Below are positions 7,770 to 15,948 of a DNA stretch of 64,000 bases, one piece after another; the first letter of the stretch is position 1, and each line of letters starts with the position of its first letter. The position numbers were made by a program, and so were the translations under genes. The notes under the pieces were generated by a model that was not told the DNA's origin, did not search any database, and saw only the letters and a list, made by a program, of their open reading frames with translations. The DNA is from Billgrantia kenyensis (lineage in GTDB: Bacteria; Pseudomonadota; Gammaproteobacteria; Pseudomonadales; Halomonadaceae), in assembly GCF_013697085.1 (NCBI RefSeq), contig NZ_JACEFT010000008.1:24554-88553 (forward strand), read 5' to 3'.

Positions 7770-9560
7770 TCAGTCTTTGGTGACGCGGTTCACTTCGGTC
7801 AGGCTGGTGACGCCCTGCATCACTTTCAACAGGCCGCTGCGGCGCAGGTCCGGGTGGCCTTCTTCACGAGCCAACTGATCGAAATCCATGGAGTTGCCGT
7901 TGCGCATGATCAGCTGGCTCATCTTGTTGCTGATCGGCACCACCTCGTAGATCCCCACACGCCCCTTGTAGCCGTGGGTGCAATGCTTGCAGCCTACCGC
8001 TTCGAAGACCGTAGCGCTATCGACTTCCTCTTCGGTGAAGCCTTCTCGCAGCAGTGCCTCGCGGGGGATCTCCGCCTCCTGCTTGCACTGCTTGCACAGC
8101 CGCCGTGCCAGGCGCTGGGCGATGATCAGGCTCACTGAGCTTGCGATGTTGAACGGCGGCACCCCCATGTTGGCCAGGCGGGTCAGGGTCTCCGCCGCGG
8201 AGTTGGTGTGCACCGTGGAGAGCACCAGGTGGCCGGTCTGTGCCGCCTTCACCGCAATTTCGGCAGTTTCCAGGTCGCGGATCTCGCCCACCATCACCAC
8301 GTCGGGATCCTGGCGCAGGAAGGCGCGCAGGGCGCTGGCGAAATCCAGCCCGATCTTGGGCAGCACGTTGACCTGGTTCACCCCCGGCACCTTGATCTCC
8401 ACCGGATCCTCGGCGGTACAGATATTGCGCTGCACCTCGTTGAGAATGTTCAGGCCGGTATAGAGGGTGACCGTCTTGCCGCTGCCGGTCGGGCCGGTGA
8501 CCAGGATCATGCCCTGGGGATGATCGAGCACGCCCTCATACAGCGTGCGCTGCTGCGGGGTGAAGCCCAGCGCATCGATGCCGATCTGCGCCGAGGTCGG
8601 GTCGAGAATCCGCAGCACGATCTTCTCGCCGTACACCGTGGGCAACGAGTTGACGCGAAAGTCGATCGAGCGGGTCCGGGAGACCTTGAGCTTGATCGCA
8701 CCATCCTGCGGCAGACGGCGTTCGGAGATGTCCAGCCGCGACATCACCTTCAGGCGCGCGGCAATGCGCGAGCGCATGGCGAAGGGCGGTCGTGCCGCCT
8801 CCATCAGCATGCCATCCACGCGCATGCGTACCCGGTAGCTGGTCTCGTAGGGCTCGAAGTGGATGTCCGACGCGTTGCGGCGAATGGCGTCGAGCAGGAT
8901 CTTGTTGACGAACTTGACGATGGGCGCGTCGTCGGCCCCGGCGGAGGCATCCGGGCCGGCCTCCTCGGTGATGTCGACGCCATCCTCGAACTCGAGCTCA
9001 CTGACCGCATCGTCCACCCCGGCCAGCGCATCCATCATGCTGGTGTCGTTCTGGGCCAGGTAGGCCTCCAGCACCGGCATCAGCTGGTCCACCGGGCACA
9101 GCACCGCCTCGATGCTCAGGCCGGTGGCAAACTGCAGCTCGTCGAGCTGGGCCAGGGTGGAAGGGTAAGGCACCGCTACCGTCAGGCGATGGTTGCGCCG
9201 TACCAGCGGCACCACGCACAGCTTGCGCAGCAGCTTGTCGGGGTACTCGGTGGCCGGGGGCAGGCTGGCCAGTCGCATCGCATCGAGATCGACCAGCGGC
9301 AGGCCATACTCCCAGGCGGCGCAAAGCGTGGCCTGGCGGGCGGTGACCAGGCCGGCCTCGATCACGTGCTGCAGCAGGCTGACATCGGCCTCACGTGCCT
9401 CGTGCTCGGCCCGCTCGGCGGCGGCGCGGGAAAGTAGCCCGTACTCCACCAGGCGCCGGGTGAAACCCCGTAGCCCCTCCAGGTTGGGTGCGGGCTGCGG
9501 CTGGGACTCCTGGCCCGCAGGCGCAGAAGAAGCTGTTGGCAGGGTGCGGTAGTCGTTCAT
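7770..9560 (-). CDS. pilB: Type IV pilus assembly ATPase PilB
   Basis: 596 residues, hexameric cytoplasmic ATPase that powers pilus extension. The N-terminal MshEN-type domain covers roughly residues 30-180. The ATPase domain has Walker A GPTGSGKTVTLYT, Walker B-like DPDVVMVGEIRD and the His box GHLVLSTVHTN. A zinc-binding tetracysteine follows as CKQC and CKHC. An acidic loop (VDDAVSELEFEDGVDITEE) is also typical of PilB. Divergent from the pilin gene, with a 390-base intergenic region between them. Confidence 0.95.
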   Translation of the reverse strand: MNDYRTLPTASSAPAGQESQPQPAPNLEGLRGFTRRLVEYGLLSRAAAERAEHEAREADVSLLQHVIEAGLVTARQATLCAAWEYGLPLVDLDAMRLASLPPATEYPDKLLRKLCVVPLVRRNHRLTVAVPYPSTLAQLDELQFATGLSIEAVLCPVDQLMPVLEAYLAQNDTSMMDALAGVDDAVSELEFEDGVDITEEAGPDASAGADDAPIVKFVNKILLDAIRRNASDIHFEPYETSYRVRMRVDGMLMEAARPPFAMRSRIAARLKVMSRLDISERRLPQDGAIKLKVSRTRSIDFRVNSLPTVYGEKIVLRILDPTSAQIGIDALGFTPQQRTLYEGVLDHPQGMILVTGPTGSGKTVTLYTGLNILNEVQRNICTAEDPVEIKVPGVNQVNVLPKIGLDFASALRAFLRQDPDVVMVGEIRDLETAEIAVKAAQTGHLVLSTVHTNSAAETLTRLANMGVPPFNIASSVSLIIAQRLARRLCKQCKQEAEIPREALLREGFTEEEVDSATVFEAVGCKHCTHGYKGRVGIYEVVPISNKMSQLIMRNGNSMDFDQLAREEGHPDLRRSGLLKVMQGVTSLTEVNRVTKD

Positions 9561-9950
9561 GGCGCCTCAGGCGTTAGGCCCACGTGGGGCATGAGCGTAA
9601 GGTATACCGCATTCTAGCCCGTTGACCTGAGACATCCCACCACGATGGCGATTCTCATGCTCGCTGGTATTAACGCTATGATGGATTATGATGAGAATAT
9701 CCTAATGCCTACGTAGGTAGCGCTTGCGGGCCAAGGTATTTGTAAATTAATGTTAGGAAGACGAGACCCGTAAGGGCTTGGAAAGCATGCTGGATCAGGC
9801 ATTTGTGGCACAAGGCTTGAGCCAGGCAGTAAGGGGGAGGGGGTGTCCGATGCAGGCACGCCCCAATGAGGCAAGCGCGGCCGCTGTGGCCGCAGTGTAA
9901 CCGCCCAAGGCTGCCTAACAGCAGCCGCAAGGGCAGCAGAGCAGGGGACG
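9561..9950. promoter_or_regulatory. pilB / pilin divergent intergenic region
   Basis: About 390 bases without a convincing gene. It must hold the promoters for pilB (minus) and the pilin gene (plus). A TGGCAC-N5-TTGA word near 9806 recalls a sigma-54 element but lacks the essential -12 GC. A GC palindrome (GCGGCC-N5-GGCCGC) lies near 9879-9895. The first 150 bases past pilB are AT-richer. No promoter is assigned with confidence. Confidence 0.35.
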
Positions 9951-10352
9951 ATGGCGATGAGCATGAAAGAACTGATGCAGAAGAAGGCTTCGGCCAAGCG
10001 TGGGCAGGGCGGCTTCACCCTGATCGAACTGCTGATCGTGGTGGCGATCATTGGTATTCTGGCGGCGATTGCGATTCCGCAGTATCAAGGTTATTTGGAT
10101 CGGTCGCAAAACGCCGCCTGTTTGGCTGATGCTCGTGCCTTGGCGGTAGGGGTCGCGGCCAGTAGGGCAGCAGGTGATGATCCAGTAGATGGCATTGATG
10201 ATGTACTTCCAGATTACAGTAATGCTACATGCGGTCTGTCTATTGGAGCTGATGAAATTACTTACAACCTGGCAGGCACTGCAGAAGGTGAAGACGGCAC
10301 TGGTACTGTTCGTATTGGGATTTCAGGTGATGCAGTAGTAGAAGAAGGTTAA
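9951..10352 (+). CDS. pilA: Type IVa major-type pilin (PilA-like)
   Basis: 133 residues. A charged leader ends in KRGQGG, cleaved by PilD before Phe22. The mature N-terminus [20 protein letters not shown] has Glu5 and the hydrophobic assembly helix, followed by [12 protein letters not shown]. The mature protein is only about 112 residues, small for a type IVa pilin. It has two cysteines (AACLADA and NATCGL), with the second far from the C-terminus, so the usual C-terminal disulphide loop is replaced by another arrangement. AGGGGA precedes two nearby ATGs (9951, 9957); 9957 has the better spacing. A terminator follows directly. The globular half is AT-richer than the 5' end, as in variable pilins. 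Confidence 0.88.
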   Translation: MAMSMKELMQKKASAKRGQGGFTLIELLIVVAIIGILAAIAIPQYQGYLDRSQNAACLADARALAVGVAASRAAGDDPVDGIDDVLPDYSNATCGLSIGADEITYNLAGTAEGEDGTGTVRIGISGDAVVEEG

Positions 10353-10378
10353 TCTAGTTAATTAAATTTAGTATTTTA

Positions 10379-10404
10379 GGCCGGCAGCATTGTCGGCCTT
10401 TTTT
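10379..10404 (+). terminator. Rho-independent terminator of the pilin gene
   Basis: GGCCGGCA-GCAT-TGTCGGCC stem (8 pairs with one G-U) followed directly by six T residues, 27 bases after the pilin stop. Confidence 0.85.
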
Positions 10405-10423
10405 ATTACCGCGCTATCAATAG

Positions 10424-10560
10424 GCAAATCTTTCTTTGATCTAGCCTTCCACAACGTCCTGGCTTTCCTCGACCTACTATTTGGCACTTTCGTATGGATC
10501 GGCGCCGTCATCTGCATGACTTCGCCCATCTTCTCGGACGTCCACTCGAAGGCATTCAGG
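10424..10560 (-). pseudogene. Decayed fragment of proX 3' end
   Basis: On the minus strand this stretch reads AFEWTSEKMGEVMQM and then a degenerate tail, matching AFEWTPEQMGEVMLM near the end of the intact ProX at 14976-15839. Base identity is also plain: the words CTTCCAC, ACGTCCTGG and TTTCGTA recur in order at 14988-15119, with a short deletion between them. It has no start, lacks about 240 N-terminal codons and has lost the proper end. It is a partial duplication left after rearrangement. Confidence 0.75.
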
Positions 10561-10561
10561 T

Positions 10562-10778
10562 TGTATTTATATGAACTATGGTTCACACACGCGGTCATGG
10601 AGAGTATCGCTGAAACGGAAGCTCTGCGATCTGGCTCGCCAAACTGCGGAATTATAACATCACCAAGAGCCGAAAATGGGATGTTGTTGATCACTTGGCT
10701 CCGAAGAGGAAATGGCTCTCTATCTCGAGGCCTGCCTTGAAGAAGGCGATCCTGCTCTGGTGGCTGCGATGAAGTGAC
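10562..10778 (+). pseudogene. Decayed copy of the HigB/RelE-type toxin-antitoxin module
   Basis: Starting before ATG 10597 the sequence parallels the intact module at 14280-14740. MESIAETEA corresponds to toxin residues MKSIAQTET, then the frame is lost. After a deletion of about 250 bases relative to the intact locus, the antitoxin start region reappears in another frame as LGSEEEMALYLEACLEEGDPALVAA (compare LGSEEEMALYLEACLEENDPALVAA). It stops at 10777. Both genes are dead. A 7-bp inverted repeat (GCTGCAC/GTGCAGC, 10789-10810) follows. Confidence 0.75.
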
Positions 10779-10844
10779 ACCCCCCAGAGCTGCACAGGCT
10801 ATAGTGCAGCCATCGGAAGAATGAAATGATTATAGGACGATGCC

Positions 10845-11237
10845 CTATTGGCGAAGAATCAAAAAAATCCCTCCCAGCGCGGTGATGCCGATGCCTATCA
10901 AAAACCATGAGCCGTATAGCCAAACGAGCAGTTGGATCAGTCGTGTGGGCGGTTTGCTGGCCTCGATTTGATCAAGTTCGTGGCCGTATCGCTTTCTCAT
11001 CCGCTTTGTGTTGGAGAGCATCAGCACCAAGCCATAGTGCGCCATGCGTCCCAAGGAGAAAGGCAGACCCTTGAGAGCCAGGCGTTCACCTCCCAAGCGG
11101 CCTACGCCGAAATAACGATCTGCTTCATCTATTTTAAAGAGTGCCAGAATCGCGGCCGGAATAAGTAAAGTTAAATTGAGGGCCATGCCGAGGGCAATGA
11201 GAATGGCCAGAATGGTTTCGATCTGATACTGCACCAT
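10845..11237 (-). CDS. Two-helix membrane protein, tandem paralogue 3 (candidate immunity protein)
   Basis: 130 residues. ATG at 11237 follows GGAGA with eight bases spacing; a longer frame to 11291 is not needed. Helix one is AILIALGMALNLTLLIPAAILALF, then a conserved soluble loop (DEADRYFGVGRLGGERLALK, GLPFSLGRMAHYGL), a basic region KRMRKRYGHELDQI, and a C-terminal helix LLVWLYGSWFLIGIGITALGG. It shares this loop almost word for word with the genes at 11361 and 11764. I do not recognise the family. Position after a probable toxic effector suggests immunity, by inference. Confidence 0.7.
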   Translation of the reverse strand: MVQYQIETILAILIALGMALNLTLLIPAAILALFKIDEADRYFGVGRLGGERLALKGLPFSLGRMAHYGLVLMLSNTKRMRKRYGHELDQIEASKPPTRLIQLLVWLYGSWFLIGIGITALGGIFLILRQ

Positions 11238-11360
11238 GATTGTTCTCCATATCGGTCCAGCCCTATATTCTTGAGAGAAGCGCTTAGCCAAAGATGTCTA
11301 ATTTATCTCTAGCCTTTCCTCCTGAGGCGGTGTGATCAGGATGTGGAAAGCCCCCCCAAT

Positions 11361-11753
11361 TCAGTAGAATAGATACAGAGCGCCGCCCAGCAGCATGAAT
11401 GCAAGGGTAAACAGTATCCATGAGCTGTAAAGCCAGACGAGCAGATGAACAAAGCGCCGAGGTGGGGCATTTTTAGCGATCTGGTTTAGCTCACTCGCAT
11501 AGCGCCGCTTTACGAACTGAGTTTTGGAAAACAGCATCAGTAAACCATATTCGGTCATTCTTCCCAGGGAAAACGGCAGGCCTTTTAAGATCAGGCGTTC
11601 TCCACCGAAGCGGCCGACGCCAAAGTGGCGGTCGGCTTCCACGATTTTGAATAGTGAGATAATCGCTGCTGGTACAAGCAGGGCTACTCCAAGGAGCAAG
11701 CAAAAGGCGCCAGCGAATATTATGAAGGTTTCAAGGTGGTAGAGCCTTGCCAT
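11361..11753 (-). CDS. Two-helix membrane protein, tandem paralogue 2 (candidate immunity protein)
   Basis: 130 residues with the same layout as its neighbours: an N-terminal helix (FAGAFCLLLGVALLVPAAII), the conserved loop EADRHFGVGRFGGERLILK then GLPFSLGRMTEYGL, a basic KRRYASELNQI, and a C-terminal helix WLYSSWILFTLAFMLLGG. It is the most divergent copy. It lies 10 bases after paralogue 1, consistent with one operon. Base composition is AT-richer than the window average. Function unknown; inferred inner-membrane immunity protein. Confidence 0.7.
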   Translation of the reverse strand: MARLYHLETFIIFAGAFCLLLGVALLVPAAIISLFKIVEADRHFGVGRFGGERLILKGLPFSLGRMTEYGLLMLFSKTQFVKRRYASELNQIAKNAPPRRFVHLLVWLYSSWILFTLAFMLLGGALYLFY

Positions 11754-11763
11754 AAGAAAGGGC

Positions 11764-12159
11764 TCAGCTCATGGCAAGCAAAAGGCTGCCGAAAAGAAAG
11801 GTGGCGACTCCCAGAAGAAACCAGGTTCCGTATAGCCATATCAGCAGGCGCGTCAGATTTTTAGGTGGAGAGCTGGCGGCAATTTTCTCAAGTTCAGTTG
11901 CGTATCGTTTCTGAATAAAGCTGGTATTAGAGAACATTAGTACTAAGCCATACTGTGCCATGCGGCCTAGAGAAAAAGGTAGCCCTTTGAGGGCTAGGCG
12001 TTCCCCGCCTAGTCGGCCGACGCCAAAATAGCGGTCGGCCTCGATGATTTTGAAAAGTGAAATGATGGCTGCAGGAATCATCAAGACGCAAGCTGCCAAC
12101 ATACAGGCCGCCCCTATCGCGGCTATCGTAAACTCAATGTTAGTCGGCACCTGAGGCAT
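11764..12159 (-). CDS. Two-helix membrane protein, tandem paralogue 1 (candidate immunity protein)
   Basis: 131 residues from ATG 12159, matching the length of the other two copies; ATG 12183 (AGGAG three bases upstream) is an alternative. The first helix is AAIGAACMLAACVLMIPAAI. The conserved loop reads EADRYFGVGRLGGERLALK then GLPFSLGRMAQYGL, followed by QKRYATELEKI and a C-terminal helix LLIWLYGTWFLLGVATFLFG. Its start lies inside the 3' end of the effector-like gene (20-base overlap), implying coupled translation as in effector-immunity pairs. Function is inferred from context only. Confidence 0.7.
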   Translation of the reverse strand: MPQVPTNIEFTIAAIGAACMLAACVLMIPAAIISLFKIIEADRYFGVGRLGGERLALKGLPFSLGRMAQYGLVLMFSNTSFIQKRYATELEKIAASSPPKNLTRLLIWLYGTWFLLGVATFLFGSLLLAMS

Positions 12160-13399
12160 CCTCTTCTTCTGCTGCCCATCCATATACTCCTGAGTGGAGC
12201 ACATCTCCAAATTGCTTTCCAAGGCCACCCATTACGGATTCGCCGGCAACGGCACCTCCAGCACTGCCGATGATGCTACATGCAATTCGGCCATGAGGGA
12301 GACCTGCCACCGACAAGCATATACGAGAGCTTGGCGTCGTCATGACTGTGCCAAGCGCAGCTCCACCTCCACTCCCCATCGATCGGCCTGCCAATCCCCC
12401 ATACTCCACGAACTGTGCCCTTCGGCATTCCATCTCGCGTCCATCGCGGCAGGCCTGATTAATGCTCGTCTGGGTGGCTGCGATATCCAGGCCGATGCCG
12501 ACAGCCGCACCGAGGCTCATCAGCCTGTCGACTACCGTTACCTTGGCAATGGTTTCAGAAATTGTCGGAATGCCAAAGGGGCCGGCATTTCTTGCCGTGC
12601 GGTACTCGTGCAACTGCTGGCGGGCTTCGACCTGGATCCTGTCTTTCAGCGCTGGGTGGCGGGGCAGGCGCAGGGGTTCGTTGACCCAGTGGTTCATTGC
12701 CAGGGAGAGGCGCTGGAATAGTCGTGCCCGCTCGGCATGAAAGCGCTCCCGGGTCATCGGATTCGATGGATCCAGTACCTGGCGATAGAGTTCATCGATC
12801 CGCTGCAGAGCCTGCGTGGTTTCACGCATCAGACGGCTTCCTGCGGCGGAGAGTGTGCCAAGGAGGCTCGCGCTATCTGCAGCCATGCCATTCGAGCCAC
12901 TGCGTTCGCCCGTCACGGCAATGTCCTGCAGCGGTTGCCAATAGTCGACCATGAATTGGCGTTGTTCGGGTGAGAGCTGCTGGAGTGTGGTGTAGACCTT
13001 CTGCGCCTCCTCCAACAGGAACTGCTCTTCGGCGGTGCAGAGAGTTTCGTATGGGTCGGCGAGCACGACCATTTCTCCGGGGAGGATATAGCCGCCCAGG
13101 TGCGGGTTGAGCCGCTCGAACATCGCCTCTGTCGCCGCCGTCAGGCTATAGGGGAAGAGTCTGCGCTTGATTTCTTCGCGCGTGCCGGGGCGGCGTACGA
13201 TATGAAAGCCCGGCTCGGCGATAGCGCGGTCGGGGATGGGAGGTTCGGGCCGACGAACCGGCTCAGGCACTGGTTGCCAGGCCGTAGCGGCTTTCGTGGT
13301 ACGACTTGAAGCCGGGTAGACGGTACGCTGAGAATTCCATTGCCGGTGGTGTTCCCAGAAGTCGAGCCCGTCTTCCTTCTCCTCGTACATGCCTGCCAT
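12140..13399 (-). CDS. Putative toxic effector: LysM-like segment plus glycine-zipper C-terminus
   Basis: About 419 residues from ATG 13399; the frame is open to TTG 13450 and no start has a good ribosome site. Layout: a proline-rich N-terminus (PVPEPVRRPEPPIPD); a LysM-like segment starting GFHIVRRPGTREEIKRR and ending LNPHLGGYILPGEMVVLADP; a charged helical middle (about residues 110-280); and a C-terminus of repeated glycine-rich hydrophobic stretches (SLGAAVGIGLDIAA, GGGAALGTV, IIGSAGGAVAGESVMGGLG). It has no signal peptide. Glycine-zipper C-termini occur in membrane-disrupting type VI effectors. Three tandem membrane-protein paralogues start inside or just after its 3' end. I do not recognise a named family; the effector role is inferred. 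Confidence 0.6.
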   Translation of the reverse strand: MAGMYEEKEDGLDFWEHHRQWNSQRTVYPASSRTTKAATAWQPVPEPVRRPEPPIPDRAIAEPGFHIVRRPGTREEIKRRLFPYSLTAATEAMFERLNPHLGGYILPGEMVVLADPYETLCTAEEQFLLEEAQKVYTTLQQLSPEQRQFMVDYWQPLQDIAVTGERSGSNGMAADSASLLGTLSAAGSRLMRETTQALQRIDELYRQVLDPSNPMTRERFHAERARLFQRLSLAMNHWVNEPLRLPRHPALKDRIQVEARQQLHEYRTARNAGPFGIPTISETIAKVTVVDRLMSLGAAVGIGLDIAATQTSINQACRDGREMECRRAQFVEYGGLAGRSMGSGGGAALGTVMTTPSSRICLSVAGLPHGRIACSIIGSAGGAVAGESVMGGLGKQFGDVLHSGVYGWAAEEEDASGAD

Positions 13400-13685
13400 C
13401 CATGAGCCGTTCAACGAACCGTCACTGTAACGGCAGGGTATCGAGCGCAACAGAGCTCAGCTGGCATTTCCGAATCTTCTTACAGCCGGGGTAGGTCGTG
13501 GATTACAAAAATCCCGTTTTACTGCCTGGCGCTGGCCTGTGGGCCGGCATTCCTGCTCATTCATCGGCATGGCTTGCCGCATCCGCTTGGACAGCTACTT
13601 GAGGATCCTGAATGGCGTCACATTGCACACTCCCTGCGCATTCCTCGCATAGGCTGAAGGTAAGCCCAGCAGAAGGAGGCGGCTC
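13400..13685. other. Intergenic region between effector-like and CigR-like genes
   Basis: Divergent spacer of about 285 bases. Nothing beyond the possible upstream extension of the effector frame to 13450 and the ribosome site AGGAGG at about 13674-13679 for the next gene can be supported. Confidence 0.4.
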
Positions 13686-14213
13686 ATGAAGTTGGCTCAG
13701 CGATGTGTGATCCAGTGTGCGGCCGCGGTGGTACTCGCCATGGCTGCCTTCGCCAGTGCCCAGGCTCAGCCGGCCAATCCGCCGGGGCAAGAGCAGGCCC
13801 AGGGGCAAGGCCAGGGCCAGCAGGCAGCGCCAGGGCGGCAGGGGCGTGGTCCGGGGGGTGAGCCCGGGCGCATCCAGCGTGAAGGCGAGCAGCAGGCCAG
13901 AGAAGGCCGCGGACAGCTGCGTGATACTCAGGGTCCGCGCATCGATGAACGCGAGGTGCGCCGGCTGCTGGTGGAGCGCCGCGACTGGGTCGAGATCGAC
14001 CAGAGCCGCGACAACCTGCCGCCCGGTATTCGCATGAACCTGGAGCGGGGCAAGCCGCTGCCGCCGGGCATCGCCAAGCAGCTCGATGAGCGTATTCTAC
14101 GGGATCTGCCGCGCTACGACGGCTATGAGTGGCGCCGTGTCGGTCCGGATGTGATTCTGGTGGAGGCCGCCAACGCCATCATCTACGAGATATTGCGGGA
14201 TATCTTCTACTGA
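13686..14213 (+). CDS. CigR/RcnB-like exported protein
   Basis: 175 residues. The signal peptide is residues 1-27 (VVLAMAAFASAQAQ), followed by a Gln/Gly/Arg-rich low-complexity region (about 30-85). The C-terminal domain has the CigR hallmark: NLPPGIRMNLERGKPLPPGI, then LPRYDGYEW, GPDVILVEA and IIYEILRDIFY. Salmonella CigR is an anti-virulence regulator in the envelope, and RcnB relatives are periplasmic. AGGAGG lies seven bases before the ATG. The role here is unknown; the domain match is good. Confidence 0.75.
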   Translation: MKLAQRCVIQCAAAVVLAMAAFASAQAQPANPPGQEQAQGQGQGQQAAPGRQGRGPGGEPGRIQREGEQQAREGRGQLRDTQGPRIDEREVRRLLVERRDWVEIDQSRDNLPPGIRMNLERGKPLPPGIAKQLDERILRDLPRYDGYEWRRVGPDVILVEAANAIIYEILRDIFY

Positions 14214-14308
14214 GCAAGACGCTCGGCCGGCACATCACAGCCACCCCTGGCGTTGATGGCTGGTCAATTGCTTGCTTTTTTTGTGAACTGTGGTTAACAA
14301 TTGCTGTC

Positions 14309-14611
14309 ATGAAGAGTATCGCCCAGACAGAAACCTATGCCGTCTGGTTCGACAAGCTGCGGGACCAGCGAGCGAAGGCCAAAATCCTGGCCAGGATACG
14401 CCGAGTTGAGCTCGGCAACTTTGGCGACTGCGAGGCGGTAGGCGAGGGCGTATCAGAGTTGCGTATACACTATGGTCCCGGCTATCGGGTGTATTTTGTG
14501 CAGCGAGGATTCGAGTTGGTGATTCTCCTGGCTGGCGGCAACAAAGGCAGCCAGGCCAAAGATATCGATATCGCGAAGCAGCTTGCACGCGAGTTGAAGG
14601 AGGTGCCATGA
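14309..14611 (+). CDS. RelE/HigB-type toxin (addiction module killer protein)
   Basis: 100 residues from ATG 14309. Family features: TYAVWFDKLRDQRAKAKILARI at the N-terminus, GDCEAVGEGVSELRIHYGPGYRVYF in the middle, and LLAGGNKGSQAKDIDIAKQLA at the end, the pattern of the short HigB/Gp49-like (COG3657) toxins related to RelE mRNA interferases. The stop overlaps the antitoxin ATG by four bases. A longer in-frame extension into the CigR-like gene is not coding. A degraded copy of this locus lies at 10562-10778. Confidence 0.88.
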   Translation: MKSIAQTETYAVWFDKLRDQRAKAKILARIRRVELGNFGDCEAVGEGVSELRIHYGPGYRVYFVQRGFELVILLAGGNKGSQAKDIDIAKQLARELKEVP

Positions 14612-14889
14612 GCTCTCTACAGAAATGGGATGTTATCGATCATTTGGGTTCCGAGGAGGAGATGGCGCTCTACCTTGAAGCCTGCCTTGAGGAGAACGAT
14701 CCTGCGCTGGTGGCTGCCGCCTTGGGTGATATCGCTCGCGCTCGCGGTATGGCGCAACTGGCCCGTGACACGGGGCTGACGCGTGAGGGCCTGTACAAGG
14801 CGCTTTCCGCCGATGGCAACCCCAGCTTTGCCACGATTATGAAAGTCATGAACGCGCTGGGCTTCAAGCTTCACGCCGAAGCATCCTGA
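14608..14889 (+). CDS. HigA-type antitoxin (addiction module antidote protein)
   Basis: 93 residues. The N-terminus LGSEEEMALYLEACLEENDP belongs to the COG3636 antidote family. It is followed by an HTH: GMAQLARDTGLTREGLYKAL, with SADGNPSFATIMKVMNALG as the rest of the XRE-like domain. It should neutralise the toxin encoded just upstream and repress the shared promoter. Toxin-first order with ATGA overlap is typical for this family. A bidirectional terminator follows. Confidence 0.9.
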   Translation: MSSLQKWDVIDHLGSEEEMALYLEACLEENDPALVAAALGDIARARGMAQLARDTGLTREGLYKALSADGNPSFATIMKVMNALGFKLHAEAS

Positions 14890-14911
14890 CCGAGTGGCTC
14901 CCATAAAGTAA

Positions 14912-14942
14912 AACGCCTTGGCACATGCTGTGCCAAGGCGTT
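14912..14942. terminator. Bidirectional terminator between antitoxin and proX
   Basis: Perfect 14-bp inverted repeat AACGCCTTGGCACA / TGTGCCAAGGCGTT with a three-base loop, sitting between the convergent antitoxin and proX genes. Short T and A runs flank it, so it can serve both strands. Confidence 0.85.
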
Positions 14943-14975
14943 TGTCATGGGTACGTGCGGGATGACGTAGCCAAA

Positions 14976-15839
14976 TCAGCCGTTGATCCAGCCTTCCACG
15001 ACGTCCTGGTTCTCTTCGACCCACTGCTGGGCGCTTTCGTACGGGTCGGCACCCTCTTCCTGGTTCATCAGCATGACTTCACCCATCTGCTCGGGCGTCC
15101 ATTCGAAGGCGTCCAGGATGGCGTAGGCTTCGGGCATGTCGTCGGCCAGGCCTTGGCGCACCACGGTGTGGATCTGCTCGGCGCCGCCATAGACCTCTTC
15201 CGGGTCTTCCAGGTACTTGAGATCCCAGCGGGCGAACATCCAGTGCGGCGTCCAGCTGGTGACGACGATGTCCTCCTCGTTGGAGATGGCATTGGACAGG
15301 GCGGCGACCATGGTAGCGTCGCTGCCGCTGCGCAGGCGCAGGTCGAGGCCGTAGGTGTCGATGACGTCCTCGGTCAGGCCCATCAGGCCGGCACCCGGGT
15401 CGATACCGATGATCTCGCCGTTGAAGGCGTCGGCATGGTCGTTGAGATCGGCGATGCTGTCGACGTCGGTGTAGGCCGGCACCACCAGGCCCAGCTTGGT
15501 GCCGTCCAGATTGACGCCGAGGTCCTCGACCTGATCTCCAACCCGCTCCATGTATTCCGCATGGGTGGTCGGCAGCCAGGCGGCAACGATGGCATCGGCA
15601 TCGCCGGTGGCCACGGCCTGCCACATGGCGGCGGCGGAAAGGGCGGTCATGTTGACCTCGAAGCCGGCCTGCTCGAGCGCGGCACGCACCACATTGGTGG
15701 AGGCGACTTCAGATGACCACTCAACGTAGGCCAGGTGCACGGTGCCCTTGTCCTGGGCCTGTGCTGCACCGGCGATCAGGCCGGCGCCGGCCATCAGGGC
15801 CAGTCCGGCAATACGGATATTTCGCGGTTTGGTAAGCAT
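14976..15839 (-). CDS. proX: Glycine betaine/proline ABC transporter substrate-binding protein
   Basis: 287 residues. The signal peptide is residues 1-28 (GLALMAGAGLIAGAAQAQ). The mature protein is strongly acidic, as is common in halophile periplasmic proteins. OpuAC fold markers: VHLAYVEWSSEVASTNVV, AAAMWQAVATGDADAIVAAW, GIDPGAGLMGLTEDVI and VVTSWTPHWMFARWDLKYL, with several Trp residues for the quaternary-ammonium cage. It delivers compatible solutes to ProVW. AGGAGGGAG precedes the ATG. It is 109 bases downstream of proW, with a hairpin in the gap that may favour its independent mRNA level. Confidence 0.93.
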   Translation of the reverse strand: MLTKPRNIRIAGLALMAGAGLIAGAAQAQDKGTVHLAYVEWSSEVASTNVVRAALEQAGFEVNMTALSAAAMWQAVATGDADAIVAAWLPTTHAEYMERVGDQVEDLGVNLDGTKLGLVVPAYTDVDSIADLNDHADAFNGEIIGIDPGAGLMGLTEDVIDTYGLDLRLRSGSDATMVAALSNAISNEEDIVVTSWTPHWMFARWDLKYLEDPEEVYGGAEQIHTVVRQGLADDMPEAYAILDAFEWTPEQMGEVMLMNQEEGADPYESAQQWVEENQDVVEGWING

Positions 15840-15892
15840 TCGTCTCCCTCCTTTCGCTTTAACTTACTTCTACTTACGTCAATAAGCCTGCT

Positions 15893-15913
15893 CCTTGCAT
15901 CCAGATGATGCAA
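15893..15913. other. Hairpin in the proW-proX spacer
   Basis: CTTGCATC-CAGAT-GATGCAAG, an 8-bp stem with a five-base loop; a second small hairpin (AGCCT/AGGCT) lies near 15930. No T run follows. It may be an mRNA-processing or stability element separating proX from proVW; that function is inferred. Confidence 0.45.
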
Positions 15914-15948
15914 GAGTGGGCGCTTTCAGCCTTCGGGAGGCTTGGCTA

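Noticed and set aside
9806..9821. Sigma-54-like element (TGGCAC-N5-TTGA) before the pilin gene
   Set aside because: It lacks the essential -12 GC dinucleotide, so it is not listed as a promoter.
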